A DNA stretch of 64,000 nucleotides from Eutreptiella sp. 'Long Island Sound 2002' (taxonomy: Eukaryota; Euglenozoa; Euglenophyceae; Eutreptiales; Eutreptiaceae), in the NCBI GenBank assembly GCA_964036045.1, contig OZ038378.1, forward strand, positions 166,703,963-166,767,962, written 5' to 3'. Every line of letters begins with the position of its first letter. Positions within the stretch are counted from its first letter, which is position 1. A program made the translations under genes and the position numbers. A model generated the notes under the pieces. That model was not told the origin of the DNA and searched no databases. It saw nothing but the letters and a program-made list of their open reading frames with translations. This document shows positions 22,541 through 34,500 of this stretch, one piece after another.

Positions 22541-24262
22541 TCATAGATTGAGAGTCAGAGTATGCAAGGCTGCATCTTTCAGCCCAGCAAGTGCGTGTGC
22601 ACCACTGTCGCCGACTTCGTTGAACTTCAGATCTATCAGCAGGTTGCACAGTGTGGTTGCATCCTTCAAGCCAGCAAGCGCTTGTGCACCACTGTTTCCA
22701 ATGTTGTTGCCATACAGATTCAGAGTCAGAGTGCGCAATTTACTATCCTTCATTCCTGCAAGGGCATGGGCACCACTATCACCAATCTTGTTGAATTGTA
22801 GGCTCAGATGAAGAGTATGCAGTGCGACTGCATTCTTGAACCCAGCGAGTGCTTGGGCACCACTGTCTCCCATGTTATTCCGGTACAATGTCAGAGTGAG
22901 TGTGTGCAGCGCAGCTGCATGCTTCAACTCCGCAAGTGCCTGAACACCCCTATGCCCTACTTCGATGTGCTGCAGGTCCAGAGTCAGAGTATGTAGTGCA
23001 GCTGCGTGTTTCAGCCCCGCGAGTGCTTCAGCACCACAGTCCCCCAGGTTGTTGCCGCACAGATTCAGAGTCAAACCCTGCAGTCCAGCGGCATCCTTCA
23101 GCCCAGCAAGCGCTTGGGCACCAATGGCTCCCACTTTGTTGTTGCACAGATTCAGAGTCAGATTACGCAGTGCAGCTGCATCCTTCAATGCAGCCAGCGC
23201 TTGCGCACCAGTATCTCCAATATTGTTGCCACACAGATTCACAGTCAGAGTGTGCAGCTTGGCTGCATCCTTCAACTCCGCAAGGGCCTGAGCCCCGCTG
23301 TCTCCAATGTTGTTAGATTTCAGGATCAGACTTAGAGTATGAAGTGCAGTTGCATTCTTGAACCCAGCAAGTGCCTGGGCGCCACTGTCCCCCACATTAT
23401 TCAGGTCTAGTATCAGAGTCAGACTGCGGAGCGCGGCGTCCTTCATTGCAGCCAGTGCTTTCGCACCACTGTCCCCTATTGCGTTGCACTGCACATCCAA
23501 AATGAGAGTGTGTAGTGCAGCTGCGTGCCTAAACATTGCAAGTGCTTTGGCACCCCTGTCCCCCACGTTGTTGCCACACAGATTCAACGTCAGAGTATGC
23601 AGTTTAGCTGCATCCTTCAACCCAGCAAGTGCATGGGCACCACTGGCGCCTATTTTGTTGCCACACAATATCAGAGTTAAAGTGTGCAGTGCAGCCGCAT
23701 TCTTCAATCCAGCAAGTGCCTGCGCACCAATGTCTCCCACATTGTTAGGGGCCGATGCATTGAAAGACAGAGTGTGTAGCGCAGCCGCGTTATTGAACGT
23801 GGACACATTCAAAGACAGGGTGTGCAATGCAGCTGCATCCTTCAACGCTGCAAGTGCCTGCACACCACTATCTCCCACGTTGTTGTTGGACAGATCCAGG
23901 GATAACGTGTGCAGTGCAGCGACATCTTTTAATCCAGCAAGCGCTTGGGCACCACAGTCTCCGATACCGTTACTGTGCAGATTCAGAGTCAAAGTGTGCA
24001 GCGCAGCTGCGTCCTTTAACCTGGCAAGCGCCTGGGCACCAGAGGCTCCCACTGTCATCAGTTTCAAAGACATGGTGTGCAATGCCTGCATGCACAAATT
24101 CCGCATCACTTTGAAGACATCGGGTCCCCTGACAACACCGTACCGTACATGTCGCTGCTGCAAGATATTCCACATCCGAAGACACACATGACTGCACACC
24201 GCGTTCTGTGCAAAGTCAGAGATACAAATCAAGACATCCTGAGGCAACTCAAATAGCTTCAT
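22541..24262 (-). CDS. F-box-like / leucine-rich repeat protein, 573 aa
   Basis: The first ATG in frame is at 24262; the frame extends upstream only through a TTG. Residues about 3-40 (LPQDVLICISDFAQ...CLRMWNIL) resemble an F-box, the module that binds Skp1 in SCF ubiquitin ligases. The rest is about 18 tandem leucine-rich repeats of about 29 residues, of ribonuclease-inhibitor type, consensus ALHTLTLNLxxNxxGDSGAQALAxLKDAA. The fourth unit is cut to about 16 residues, as if by unequal exchange, and the last is partial. In F-box/LRR proteins the LRR arc binds the substrate; here the substrate is unknown. The gene is intronless, and its repeats are similar enough at DNA level to mispair. Without the F-box it would be a generic RI-type LRR protein. 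Confidence 0.8.
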   Translation of the reverse strand: MKLFELPQDVLICISDFAQNAVCSHVCLRMWNILQQRHVRYGVVRGPDVFKVMRNLCMQALHTMSLKLMTVGASGAQALARLKDAAALHTLTLNLHSNGIGDCGAQALAGLKDVAALHTLSLDLSNNNVGDSGVQALAALKDAAALHTLSLNVSTFNNAAALHTLSFNASAPNNVGDIGAQALAGLKNAAALHTLTLILCGNKIGASGAHALAGLKDAAKLHTLTLNLCGNNVGDRGAKALAMFRHAAALHTLILDVQCNAIGDSGAKALAAMKDAALRSLTLILDLNNVGDSGAQALAGFKNATALHTLSLILKSNNIGDSGAQALAELKDAAKLHTLTVNLCGNNIGDTGAQALAALKDAAALRNLTLNLCNNKVGAIGAQALAGLKDAAGLQGLTLNLCGNNLGDCGAEALAGLKHAAALHTLTLDLQHIEVGHRGVQALAELKHAAALHTLTLTLYRNNMGDSGAQALAGFKNAVALHTLHLSLQFNKIGDSGAHALAGMKDSKLRTLTLNLYGNNIGNSGAQALAGLKDATTLCNLLIDLKFNEVGDSGAHALAGLKDAALHTLTLNL

Positions 24263-25330
24263 ATCTGCAGGAGCACAGGCAGTCTGTAGAGACAACGCCC
24301 AGGCAAACGATTGGCAAAGATGTGCTCATGTGGGCTGCCAAGTTGCACGGCACCCATACATCCTCCCTGAAAGCAGAATTGCATGGAGCAATGGAAATTC
24401 CGCGATGCAATTGCCCTCCCCTTGCCCCCCGGACATTCCTCATACCCTGCCCCCCCCCCCCCTTGCAATCCCCTCCTTTAGTGCGCGACGGTCTCCCGGC
24501 CGGGGGGGGGGGGCGGTCGCTAAGTGACTGTCTCCCCTGGGGGGGGGGGGATTGCAAGGGTATTCCAAGGCAAACTAAACAGCAAATGTTGGGCATCATT
24601 TTGCATGTGTCTGCTCTTGCTCATGTCCAACTCTGATGCTCGCGTGTTGCAACAATTTTGTGAGGTTTGACTGTTCAATGATACCATCCCTCCTCCACAA
24701 GTAGTACAAGAATAATGGTACAATAACCCTGCCGGGCAGTGGGTGGCCATGATATCAGCTTTTCAAATAACCCGCATGATCTCAACCGCAACCCCATGCC
24801 TCTCTTTTCGAGAGCCTGTTCAGTTTTCTTCTCAGCTGTCCTTTCACTTGGCCCTACACAATCCTGAAAGACCTTGTCCACGTCAAAATGCTTCCCCGCC
24901 GAAAAGCAGCACTTTGTGTAGTAGTCTAGGCCCTGGGGCTCCGTGTCCAGTTCCCCTGCTGGCATCCTTGTGCTGGCCTTCCCTGGACACTATGCACCAC
25001 GCAACCAAAGGCAATTCCACACACTCTGATTGTTCAGCCGCTGTAGCGCCTTCATCACATCTGCCGCTTCCTATGGGGTCCGAAACCGCTGAATTCGCAT
25101 TTCAAAGCGCATGATTTGCTTGACAGCCCCTCCATTGCATGGGACCTTTTGAGATGATACACCTGGTCCACCGTTGAACATGAATTCTGACAGATCAAAC
25201 CCAGGTTCATGAGCTCAGTCATGCAACTTCTTATCGGTCATGATGGCGGCGATCCTCAATCCCTGCCCTCCTCTTCTGCCCCCCGCCCACCCAATGCAGC
25301 GGTCCAACCGGTTGTCTGCCTCAACCTGCC
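24263..25330. other. No firm gene; possible minus-strand exons
   Basis: Minus-strand segments at about 25095-24970 (SAVSDPIGSGRCDEGATAAE...) and 24965-24675 (LDTEPQGLDYYTKCCFSAGK...) look protein-like. Neither has convincing splice partners or a known domain. Inverted C and G runs (24450-24465 and 24501-24550) could form a hairpin. Confidence 0.25.
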
Positions 25331-25500
25331 TCCCAACGCTTAAAGTGACGATGTAGAGGGACTGTATTACCAGTTCGAGGGACCGTGTCGACTGATCGTA
25401 TGGAGGGACCCCATTTTGAGGGACCGGATAGAGTGACAGTATGGAGTGACTGTCCTGAGTGACCGTTTTGAGGGACCATATAGAGGCACCTCATGGGGGA
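25330..25500 (+). repeat. Minisatellite block 1 (GGGACCGTATGGAGTGAC type)
   Basis: Degenerate tandem copies of units such as GAGGGACCG, ATAGAGTGAC and TATGGAGTGAC, of about 13-18 bases. Confidence 0.7.
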
Positions 25501-25861
25501 ATGTTTGCCCGGTGCGCGCCCGGCGCATGCCCGGCGCGCTACCTTTGTATCAAGTATCGTATCTCTAGCCCCAGGTTTATCCTCACCTTGGGAATTCCCC
25601 CAAGTAGACCGCACTAGACCGCAAACCTTCCCCGCAAGGCACCTTGTATAAGCCGAAATATGAGAATTCAACAACACAAAATGTCACACCAACCACTTCC
25701 AACCACCACCCTTGCAGTCGTCATAAACTGCAAAGGTGCAAAGGATGGGCCAAATTCTTAGACAAGGTGCTCCAAATTGTTTGGTGAGGGGGGGGGGCAA
25801 AAACAGGCACAGGTGGGGAATGGTCAAAAAAAGATGCCCGGCGGGCTAACGCTCCCCCCAT

Positions 25862-26232
25862 GACCGGCTGGAGGGACCGTTCAGACTGACCGTACTAAGG
25901 GACCGTATGGAGGGACCGTACAGAGGGACCACTCAGAGTGACCGTCTGGAGTGAACGTATGGAGTGACCGTATGACCGATAGAGTGACATATAGACGGAC
26001 CGTATGGAGGGACATAGAGTGGCTGTATGCAGTGAGTGTATGGAGTGAGTGTATGGAGTGACCGTATGTGGTGACCGTATGGGGTGACTGTATAGAGTGA
26101 CCTGATGAAGTGACCATATGACCGTATAGAGGGACCGTATGGAGTTACCGTCTCTGAGTGACAATTTTGAATAACCGTATAGAGTGACCATATGGAGTGA
26201 CTGCATAGAGTGACCGTATAGTATGGCATGAC
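25862..26232 (+). repeat. Minisatellite block 2 (GGGACCGTATGGAGTGAC type)
   Basis: The same degenerate unit as at 25330-25500, about 20-25 copies of roughly 14-18 bases (GGAGTGACCGTATG and variants). The intervening 360 bp lack it. It gives spurious His/Ser/Thr-rich translations on the minus strand. Confidence 0.8.
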
Positions 26233-26239
26233 CGTGTCA

Positions 26240-29200
26240 CCTTCGTGGCATCTGCTGAATAGTGTTGTCCCTGCTGTACCTCGGCCATGGGCATGATGAG
26301 GGTACAGTTAGAGATACAGGTTATGCTGAGGCACTAGCGACTCGTTATCAGTCCCTTCTGGGGCGCGGGGTTCGCCAAGGACAGCCCAACTCCTGGGACG
26401 GCATGGCTCCGCTTATGTCATGCGGGCAGTGTGTGCGGCCCTGTGCAGACTGCCTAGGCCCGGTGGTGCCTCCCTGCGGCCTTGTGCGTCTTGCAAAGGC
26501 CTCGTGCTGATTTGCCCAGGCCTTTTGCATCCTTAATATGCATTCCTTCCTTGTGCATCCTGCAAAGTTCTGGTGTTGACTGCCACAGATCCGTGCCCTT
26601 GTGCTCACTGCCTCAGAGTCAAGTGTCGCGCGCGGTCAGACTGCAATTGCTTCCTTAGCACTCATGCTGACACTCAAAAAAGTATATGCGAACAAAATAT
26701 AAAAGAGATGTACATGCTTTTTTGGTTTTGTTTCATTTTTTTTTTCAGCACCCGCGTGACACTTGCATGACACTGACCCCACTGCCTAACCCCATGTGCA
26801 CCCTCACCAGAATTGCATGTCTCATTGCACGTTTCCGGAGGTGGGGCTGCTTCAGGGGGCAGGGGTGAAGGTCTAAGAACCATTAGTCAGTAAAGTTGAG
26901 ATGGGGGATAGTAGGCATGGGGAAAGCCCTTTGTTGCACCCGATGTGCGTTTGCTCAAGATGCCCAGATTTATTATGGAGAAAAGCATGAAAGAAGCTTT
27001 TGAGCCCCCCCCCCAACCCCAATTCATCTGGTCCCTGAAGCATTACCCATCAGCCATTACCCCCCCCCCCCCTCCCCTGGGGGAGTGTTGGGGGGGACAG
27101 CTCCCCTTAGGTCCCCTGGGCCACACCCTTCACGCCCTGCCCAGGCCTCCCCCCTCCCCAAGCGAGCTTGTCAGGACAACGCAAAGCATTGTTTCTGCAA
27201 CTCTTCGAATCGTGGAATTGGGCAGTCCCGTTTTCTGGTGGTCCGTGAAGATCAAGTTTGTCCTGTGGTTCAGGGCCTGGGACGGTATTTCCGCTGGAGC
27301 CTTACAGACAGCAACACAACAGCAGTCCTTCAGCCCCACAAAGGCCCACTCTCTGCGCCGGATCGAACATGCCTCGTACTCGGCACAGGCCCCAGCCCAA
27401 GCTATGCAAGACAATGGTGATCAGGGTCCGAAGTTCGCATCCTCTGGACATACATCGGAGTGGCATACCAACTTGTTTCATTAGTGCATGTGATATATAG
27501 ATCATCGTCGACAGCTCCAGATGTGGGGTGCTTCACCGGGCAACCGCCACGCCAGAGGCATTACTGGAGGCTCTAAGGACTGTGCCTGTGGGCCTTCCAC
27601 AGGTGTAACTTGGCCGGCCGCAAAAAGAATATGTACCAAACGCAGACCTGCCTACGGCACAGTCTGCCCCGCCGCATCGGCCTGCCCCCCGTGCGCAGAC
27701 TTGTGGAGTGCACCTGCCCCCCTTCCTCCCCCCAACTCAAGATGCAGGTCCACACTTCATACGATGCAGCCGGACAGTATGAGAGGGTTCTACGGTGAAT
27801 GGGATGATCGCGAGAGCAGCCAGCATAAAGTGGTTCAGTCCAGGGTGAAACATTGCTGGCGTCTAGACCCCTTTGGCGTCCCTTGGCCTACGGAGCCTGA
27901 ACACAGCCCAGCATACGCCCAATGCCACGTCGCCCACACTCAAACTGAAAGGAGCAGGTGTCAGAGAGACAAGTGGCCTTCCATGTGGTCTTCCGTGCCA
28001 GAGATGACGTCGCTTGCATCCCCGTTGGCATTGCAGCCGGGGCGTGAACAACAATTTCGTGGCGAGGACCAGTTTCCGCCGCACTTCAACAGAAGAAATG
28101 CAACTTCACGCCGTCTCACTGACCGTCGTGGGGTGGTCACTAGCGGCAGGTGACATGTCAACCGCCAGCGATTCCAGGCCAACTGACGGCCAACCGATGG
28201 CGGTTGGCCACCCACAGTCGGCGGTTGGTGGCCTAATTGCAAGCGAAGCAGACATGGCTATCACACAAAATGGGTGATGTGTTACGCTGCATCATCTCTG
28301 GATGCCAGAGCACTGCCTGCGTACGTCATAAAGAGCGACAATTCACTCCCGTGCCACCCCCGCTCAAGCTGAGGTGGGAGGAAGGGTGCCACAAACACAG
28401 TACTTGATTCAGGAACCTCGAGTCAAAATCGCAGGAGAGGATGCGCAGAATTTGGAGAAACACGAAGGGCCCCATCCTTCCACAGTGCCCAGCCTCTGCA
28501 CTGCTTGCCAGACAACATCATGCTGATAATGGCAAGGGAGTCATGTACATGCTGCACGTGCCGCATTTCTTTTCAGAATGCGGGACGTGGCTGCCGGAGA
28601 GTTCAGCACACAACGCTGGACCTAGATACCTACCGAGGAATTGTGGCTGTTGGTGTCCGCAGCCTCTGCTAGGGGAGAGGCCGTGGAGAAAGATGGGAAG
28701 GGGATGGGAGGACAGAGCCTTCTGCTGCATGGCCATCATATCAAAGATGCGGGATGCGGGCAAGTACGGAAACTAAAGAGGTTGAAATTCTCGGGTTCCT
28801 CGGCAAACGATAACCAGGGATTGTCAACAACCTTGTGGCATTGGGAGGCAATTCTAACACAACAGCAAAAAATGGAGCCCTTTTTGCATATGTACATGAC
28901 ACACGACAGTGAGTCGTGGCCATTTATCCAAATAGCAGTAATAGGAGCAGCAGATACCCCATTGTGTGGCTCGCCGTGTTTAATTGTTTTTGAATTTTAC
29001 GACACGCAACTGCAACAAGACTAAACATCCAGTTCCCCAGCTGCAGTGCGTGGGCACAGGAGGGAGACGGCTCAGGGAGGGGGGGCGCGAAAGAAGAGGG
29101 GGCGGGGGATGCTATGAACAAATTTTCTGCAATACTTGAAAGAAGCAAAAGAGCCGTCAGAAGGCAACGCCAACCGCTAATCCTCGTATCTACCACATCC

Positions 29201-31570
29201 AATGCTACAACAGCATTTTTGGCAAACCTCTCACCCAGCGCACTTGGAGCCTGTGGGCTAGCACGCCGAAACTCAAGACGCCAAATCTTCCCCTGAAAAA
29301 CCATACTTGCAAATTTTGTTCACGCAAAAGAGATCATCACCCTTTGGTCTCTCCATTTCTCCCTGCACAGATAGGGGGGAGCCTTAGGTCGGGGAGAGGT
29401 GTCACAGACGAGGCACAAGCCCTACTTCTCCCACACCCTGCGGGGGTGTGGACAGCGCAAGGAGGACCTGGTCAACGGCACAGGATCACCCCCCCCCCCC
29501 CCGCGGCATGACAGTAGGGTACGGGGGCCAGACAGCCCCCCTGCTGGATTCCCCAGACCCCCTCCTCCCTCCCTTTCCCCGCCCAACAAACGCATGGACA
29601 TGTTGGGCTGCCTGCCTATCCTTAATCAGCGCAATTTTTCTCTCGTTTTTTGTTTTTTCCTCAGGACAGCCCTACAGTACAGCCGTCCAGGCCAGTGGTT
29701 AACCGCCAACGTCCAGCATTGAAGCGCCAAGCGCCGGGACTTAACTGCGGCTGGTGGTTAATGGCCAAAATTCGATTCATTGAGCACCAATTGTTCGTTT
29801 CATTTAGCACTTTCAATGACAACGGCAGCTTGTTTGCCTGGCGCACGCTCGCACGCGCAGGGTGCCTGTTTTGCCAACGACCCCCTGGTCTGACTGCCCA
29901 AAACGACCCCAGCGGGCAGGAAAATGGTGCTCCAGTGACCCAATTAGACCCGACAGTCAACAGCAAGTGGCATGCTGTGAATATGGGCTGCATACGCCGG
30001 AGCCCAAAGCTCTGCCATCCAAGCCCCCAACGCAGGCACGGGGAATGGAAGAGGCTGGGAAAAGCTGAGCAGTGCCATGCAACATTTCCAGGGGCTCAAA
30101 ACGCATGTTATTACTGTACCGGGACACAAATCATAGAGCCCAGGAGCGATGTATATGTATGTACCACGAGTAAAGCAAAGTCACAAAGCGGAGGGCAGGG
30201 GCGATTAAGGTCCAAATCTCCGTGTTCTCACAGCAAGAGGGAAACCCGCATGGGTCAAAAGTTGTGGATCTCCAGCGGTGAAACCTCTATGAGGCAAACC
30301 AGCTGGGCCAGAGAACAGCCCAGCCACCCACTTTGGTTAACCACCCCTCAGGTGTGACGGGTGTCACGGAGTGGGGCAAACCGCGATGGAACCGAAGCAT
30401 GAAGCATTTGATCCCACAACTTTGAGAGGGTTCTCCTGATTTAGATCTGCTGCACCTCATATCATATTATGGGGATCGCAGTAGAACAGCCTGAGGCTAC
30501 TGCAGTGTCTGAACAAATCTCCAAATAACAAGGGAAATGGGTGGCATTAGTTTGCGCTACATCAGTGCACATCTGTACGGTTGACGGAGGGTATTCCGTT
30601 CTTCCGCACACCATCCCACCCACAGGACGTCGCTGTGAACTCTTGGGTTAGAGTTGGGTTGCCAGTATACTGATCCACTCTAACGCTCATTTCAAACATC
30701 CCCCTTGTCTACCGAACACGTTGGATGCTGGTGCGGAGGTTGCATACTGGTGTCTCTCCGACAAAGGCGTGCCGTGCATCCGGCATTCCTGTGCACGCGC
30801 CGTGCATGCGCTGCTGCACTGTTCCACGTCCCGCCCCCATGAGAGGGGGCCCGCTGCAGGTGTGCATCTTGCAGGCCATCAGCCCCCCAGCCTGTCCGTC
30901 CGCCCTGCAGCGGGCCCAGGCCGGCGAGTGGAGCCCTGGGGCTTAGCAGACTCCCGGAGCGTCTGCCATAAGGGCTTGAGGTGGATCCGGGTGGCTGCCT
31001 GCGCCCTGGGGGTCGAGCACTGAGGCAAGGGGGCACCCCTGCCCCCACTGGTCCCCACAAAGATCATGCTCGGGTCCGGGCGGTCGCCATAGGTCAAGGC
31101 TCATGCGCCCCAGCACCGCTGGTGCGCGATATGCATGCCCACAGGGCTGAACGGTGTACAGAGTCGCCAGGGACGCCATTGAGCTTCCCCAACACGCCTG
31201 TAAGCCTCAATATTGGCCTCCAGATCGAAGTCCAAATCCAACCCCTTGCCCAGCCCCTACCCTGCCCACCCAGCCCCCTTGCCCTGCACCCCCCAATGCC
31301 AATGTGACAACATACGAAGGACAAACCCGAAACCATATGCACCAACACCATAACATGGCTTTGGATTCAAACCGCACCTTGCAATTACTGCTGGTAGTTC
31401 TCTCATTGCGTGCACAACTTGCAGCAGTCCCCTCTTAAGCCCTAATGGACCAGCAGAGACCCACGTCATGTCAACATGGTTGAACTTCAACTACTGACAG
31501 CACATCATCTCGAGATCAAGACCACCAAACCCTGGTATCAACAGTAACGGTGCTGTGGGGCCGGGAGCTG
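26240..31570. other. No supportable gene
   Basis: Many short overlapping frames on both strands, none with a recognisable domain or convincing splice chain. C-runs occur at about 27008, 27060 and 29490. Weakly protein-like frames near 27.1-27.5 kb exist on both strands and cannot be told apart by eye. Confidence 0.35.
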
Positions 31571-31574
31571 GCCG

Positions 31575-34500
31575 CTAATTCGCCATTGTGCTGGCAGGCT
31601 TGGCCCTCTTGCGGCCCATGATGCGGCAGCCGCGAAGGTTCTGAGGTTTGTCTTCAAATCCTTCGGACCACTGAACCGCCTGGCACACATTCGGGAACCT
31701 GAGGGGCACGTGAAGGTATGTATGCGCTGGTACATATGCCTCAAGAAAGCACTGACAGAAGTCAATATGTAGTACTTGAGGCCGCCCTGATCGCAGTGAA
31801 CATGGGCATTGCATGACGATTGGGGGTCCTCTTTGGGTATGGTCTTGTCTCAGGCTAGAGTCTTTTTGATACAGCAAATTCAGTCCGAGACTGTAAAAAT
31901 GATAAATGACTGAGATCTGCTTGCGGGTGGACCCAAAACCACTGAGCATCTCGCCCACCATTGGCCACTTGGCTTGAGTTGAGGCCTCACGCTGGTTCCT
32001 CAAGCGGGCACCCAATCCGAAAATGTGTACATCACGCTCCGGGCACCGCAAGGAAACAGCCTTTTCAGGACAACCATACAGAACCCCCGACAGAAACCCC
32101 AAGCAATACATCATATCTTCAAATGTTGTGCAATATTCCTCTCCTATTTCTTCCCAAATGAAACCTTCCACAAAAATCTGTTCAAACACAAAAGTGCTAT
32201 ACGTTCCCATTCACAAAATTCAGATTCATCAACCTCTCTTTTCCAAGAATTGATGAATCCTCGATTTCGAAACAGCAAACAAGCAAACTTCAATGGGGTT
32301 GATGGATGTAAGTAATCTTGGAAGTTCTCTCCAAAGGCTTTCTTTCCTTGGGCGGCTAAAGAAAAAATGCAGGTGGTGTTGCATTGTGCCCCCTCAGTCA
32401 ACCGCCGCAACCGTGGCTTAACCATACAGTAGTGTGTGATGTAAAGACCATGATGTGAAACCTTCTTGGGCATGCCACACGCAAAAACCTATGAACCTGC
32501 CATGTGTTGCAGTGTACCACAACAGTCACAACGACAGCCATACAACGCATGGGCATCACCTTTAGTCACTTGCATGACGTTGTTTTTATGAAGGAATGCA
32601 CCGCCGTTGAACCAGTTTCGCCCAGCTCGATGTGGCTCAATGGATGTGGGTGACGATGGTGTGCGCAAGAAGACCAAAAAGCAGAAAACAGTGGGGGGGG
32701 GGGGGAAGATGAGGAGAGCCCAAAAAGGATGGTGGCAAGGATCTAGCACTAGGTGAGAGCGTCCCGGACAAGGTGTCTGGCTCAACCAGTGTTGTGGGTG
32801 GGCTCAACCGGATCAACCGGGGCCTTCAACCCGGTTTCATTTCGGTTTCACAAATGGTGGGAACTGTTGTGTCCCCTTTTGTGTCCTGCAGGAGCAACTC
32901 TGACTTGCACGCTTGAAGGCGGAGGGGAAGCAGGAGGCTTCACGACACAAACACGGCCTCCCACCAAAGGTGGTCATTGGCTGGGTACTCACGGAAGAAG
33001 TAGGCACTACACGGGTGTACATGGGCACCATGGTGAAGCCAACAAAGACGGGACTAAAGCCAATGAGGAGTTGACCCACATCCCACCAGGTCAGGGTCCA
33101 GCAGGTAGTGACCCTGCATCTCAAGGGAAGAAGGTGGTGTGGCCAGTGATGGGGGTGCCAAAGAAGACAAGTTTCACACCCCAAGAGGATGCGGAAAGTG
33201 CCTTCCTTGCAGTACAATCAAAGGAGGCTATTATGGATGAGCCATTGGCATCAGTCAAGGATGGGAGCAACGTGGGTGAGAAGGACGTAGAGGCCATTGT
33301 TGAGGAGGCCGAAGTTGAGGAGTCCGTTGCACCAAAAGAGGAGAGGAATGACGTGGAACAGGAGGAGATGGAAAAGGATACCGTTGAGGAGGTGGTGGAA
33401 CAAAAATTTGAGGGCAACGAACCGCTGAAGGAATGTGCAGCGCTAGCGGTTGAGAAGCCCCTCATACCAAAGGAGGAGGAGAAATTAGTGGATGAGGCAA
33501 TGGTGGATGCTGATGTTGACAGGGATGCAGTGCGGGAAGAAGGTGCACCAAATGCCATTGTGGAGACACAAGCCACGCCAGCACTATGGGATTCCAAATG
33601 GCTCATACTGTGGAGCAAATTCAACAAGCATGAGCCAACTTTTCATACAGGGCAAGGTTACAATTTGAAATTCCAGATGGCTACTTTATACCTTAAATCT
33701 CAAATTGTAGCTGGTGATTCAAGTGCACCACAAGTGGGGCACCCACTAGCTCCTTCTCCTAGAGGGGGAGGGGCAACCAAAACGTAAATCAGACCACCAG
33801 AAAAATCCTATTGCGCTTCACGATGTACAGTGAACACACAAATGGGGAAAGCTGTAGTTGCCGATGGGAGAAGCGCTTGGAAAATTTGCAAGTAAAATAC
33901 GGCAGGATTCATTTCGTTAGCACTGTAGGGCATGTGTTAACGGGAGCTTTTCGCATTAACCTTGCCATCATTGATGCCATCCCATGTCGCGTCCACATTT
34001 TTCATTCTTTGCCGCCAGGAAACACACATAGTGAAAAAGGTAAATAAGGGTATGGCTTTCAAATTGAACATTCGTCGTTTTTTTTCCTGTACAGATTCAG
34101 TGTGGTTACAGGGCCAGGCAGGCAGCCTTTCACATTCAGGTTGTAACCAGCAGTGACATGTCACATCCACAGGCCATGGCACTTGACGCCATTTCCAGCC
34201 CCCGACGCTGGAAAGGGTGAAGTGGCCAGTGGCCTTTGTAGATGGTACGATGCAAAGGGGGATTTCGGAACCCCGAGCCCTGCCCAGGGCCGGCTATGGC
34301 CCAATTAAAAGCCCCTGGCTTTCTGTTTTGGGGCGTTTTTTGTGGTAGCATTGGTGTTGTCAGGGCTGTCCTTAACATACAAAAAAAAATAATCTTGTCC
34401 ATGTACGCTTGAATTAACAACTGCACACACCGCCATGGAGAAGGCAACCCTCAGTGAAATCAGTGGAATACCAACCATGTAGTGCAAACACCCGCCCAGG

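Noticed and set aside
22431-24191. Plus-strand frames over the LRR gene
   Set aside because: Antisense shadows of the leucine-rich repeats; Ser/Ala/Cys-rich and periodic with the repeat.
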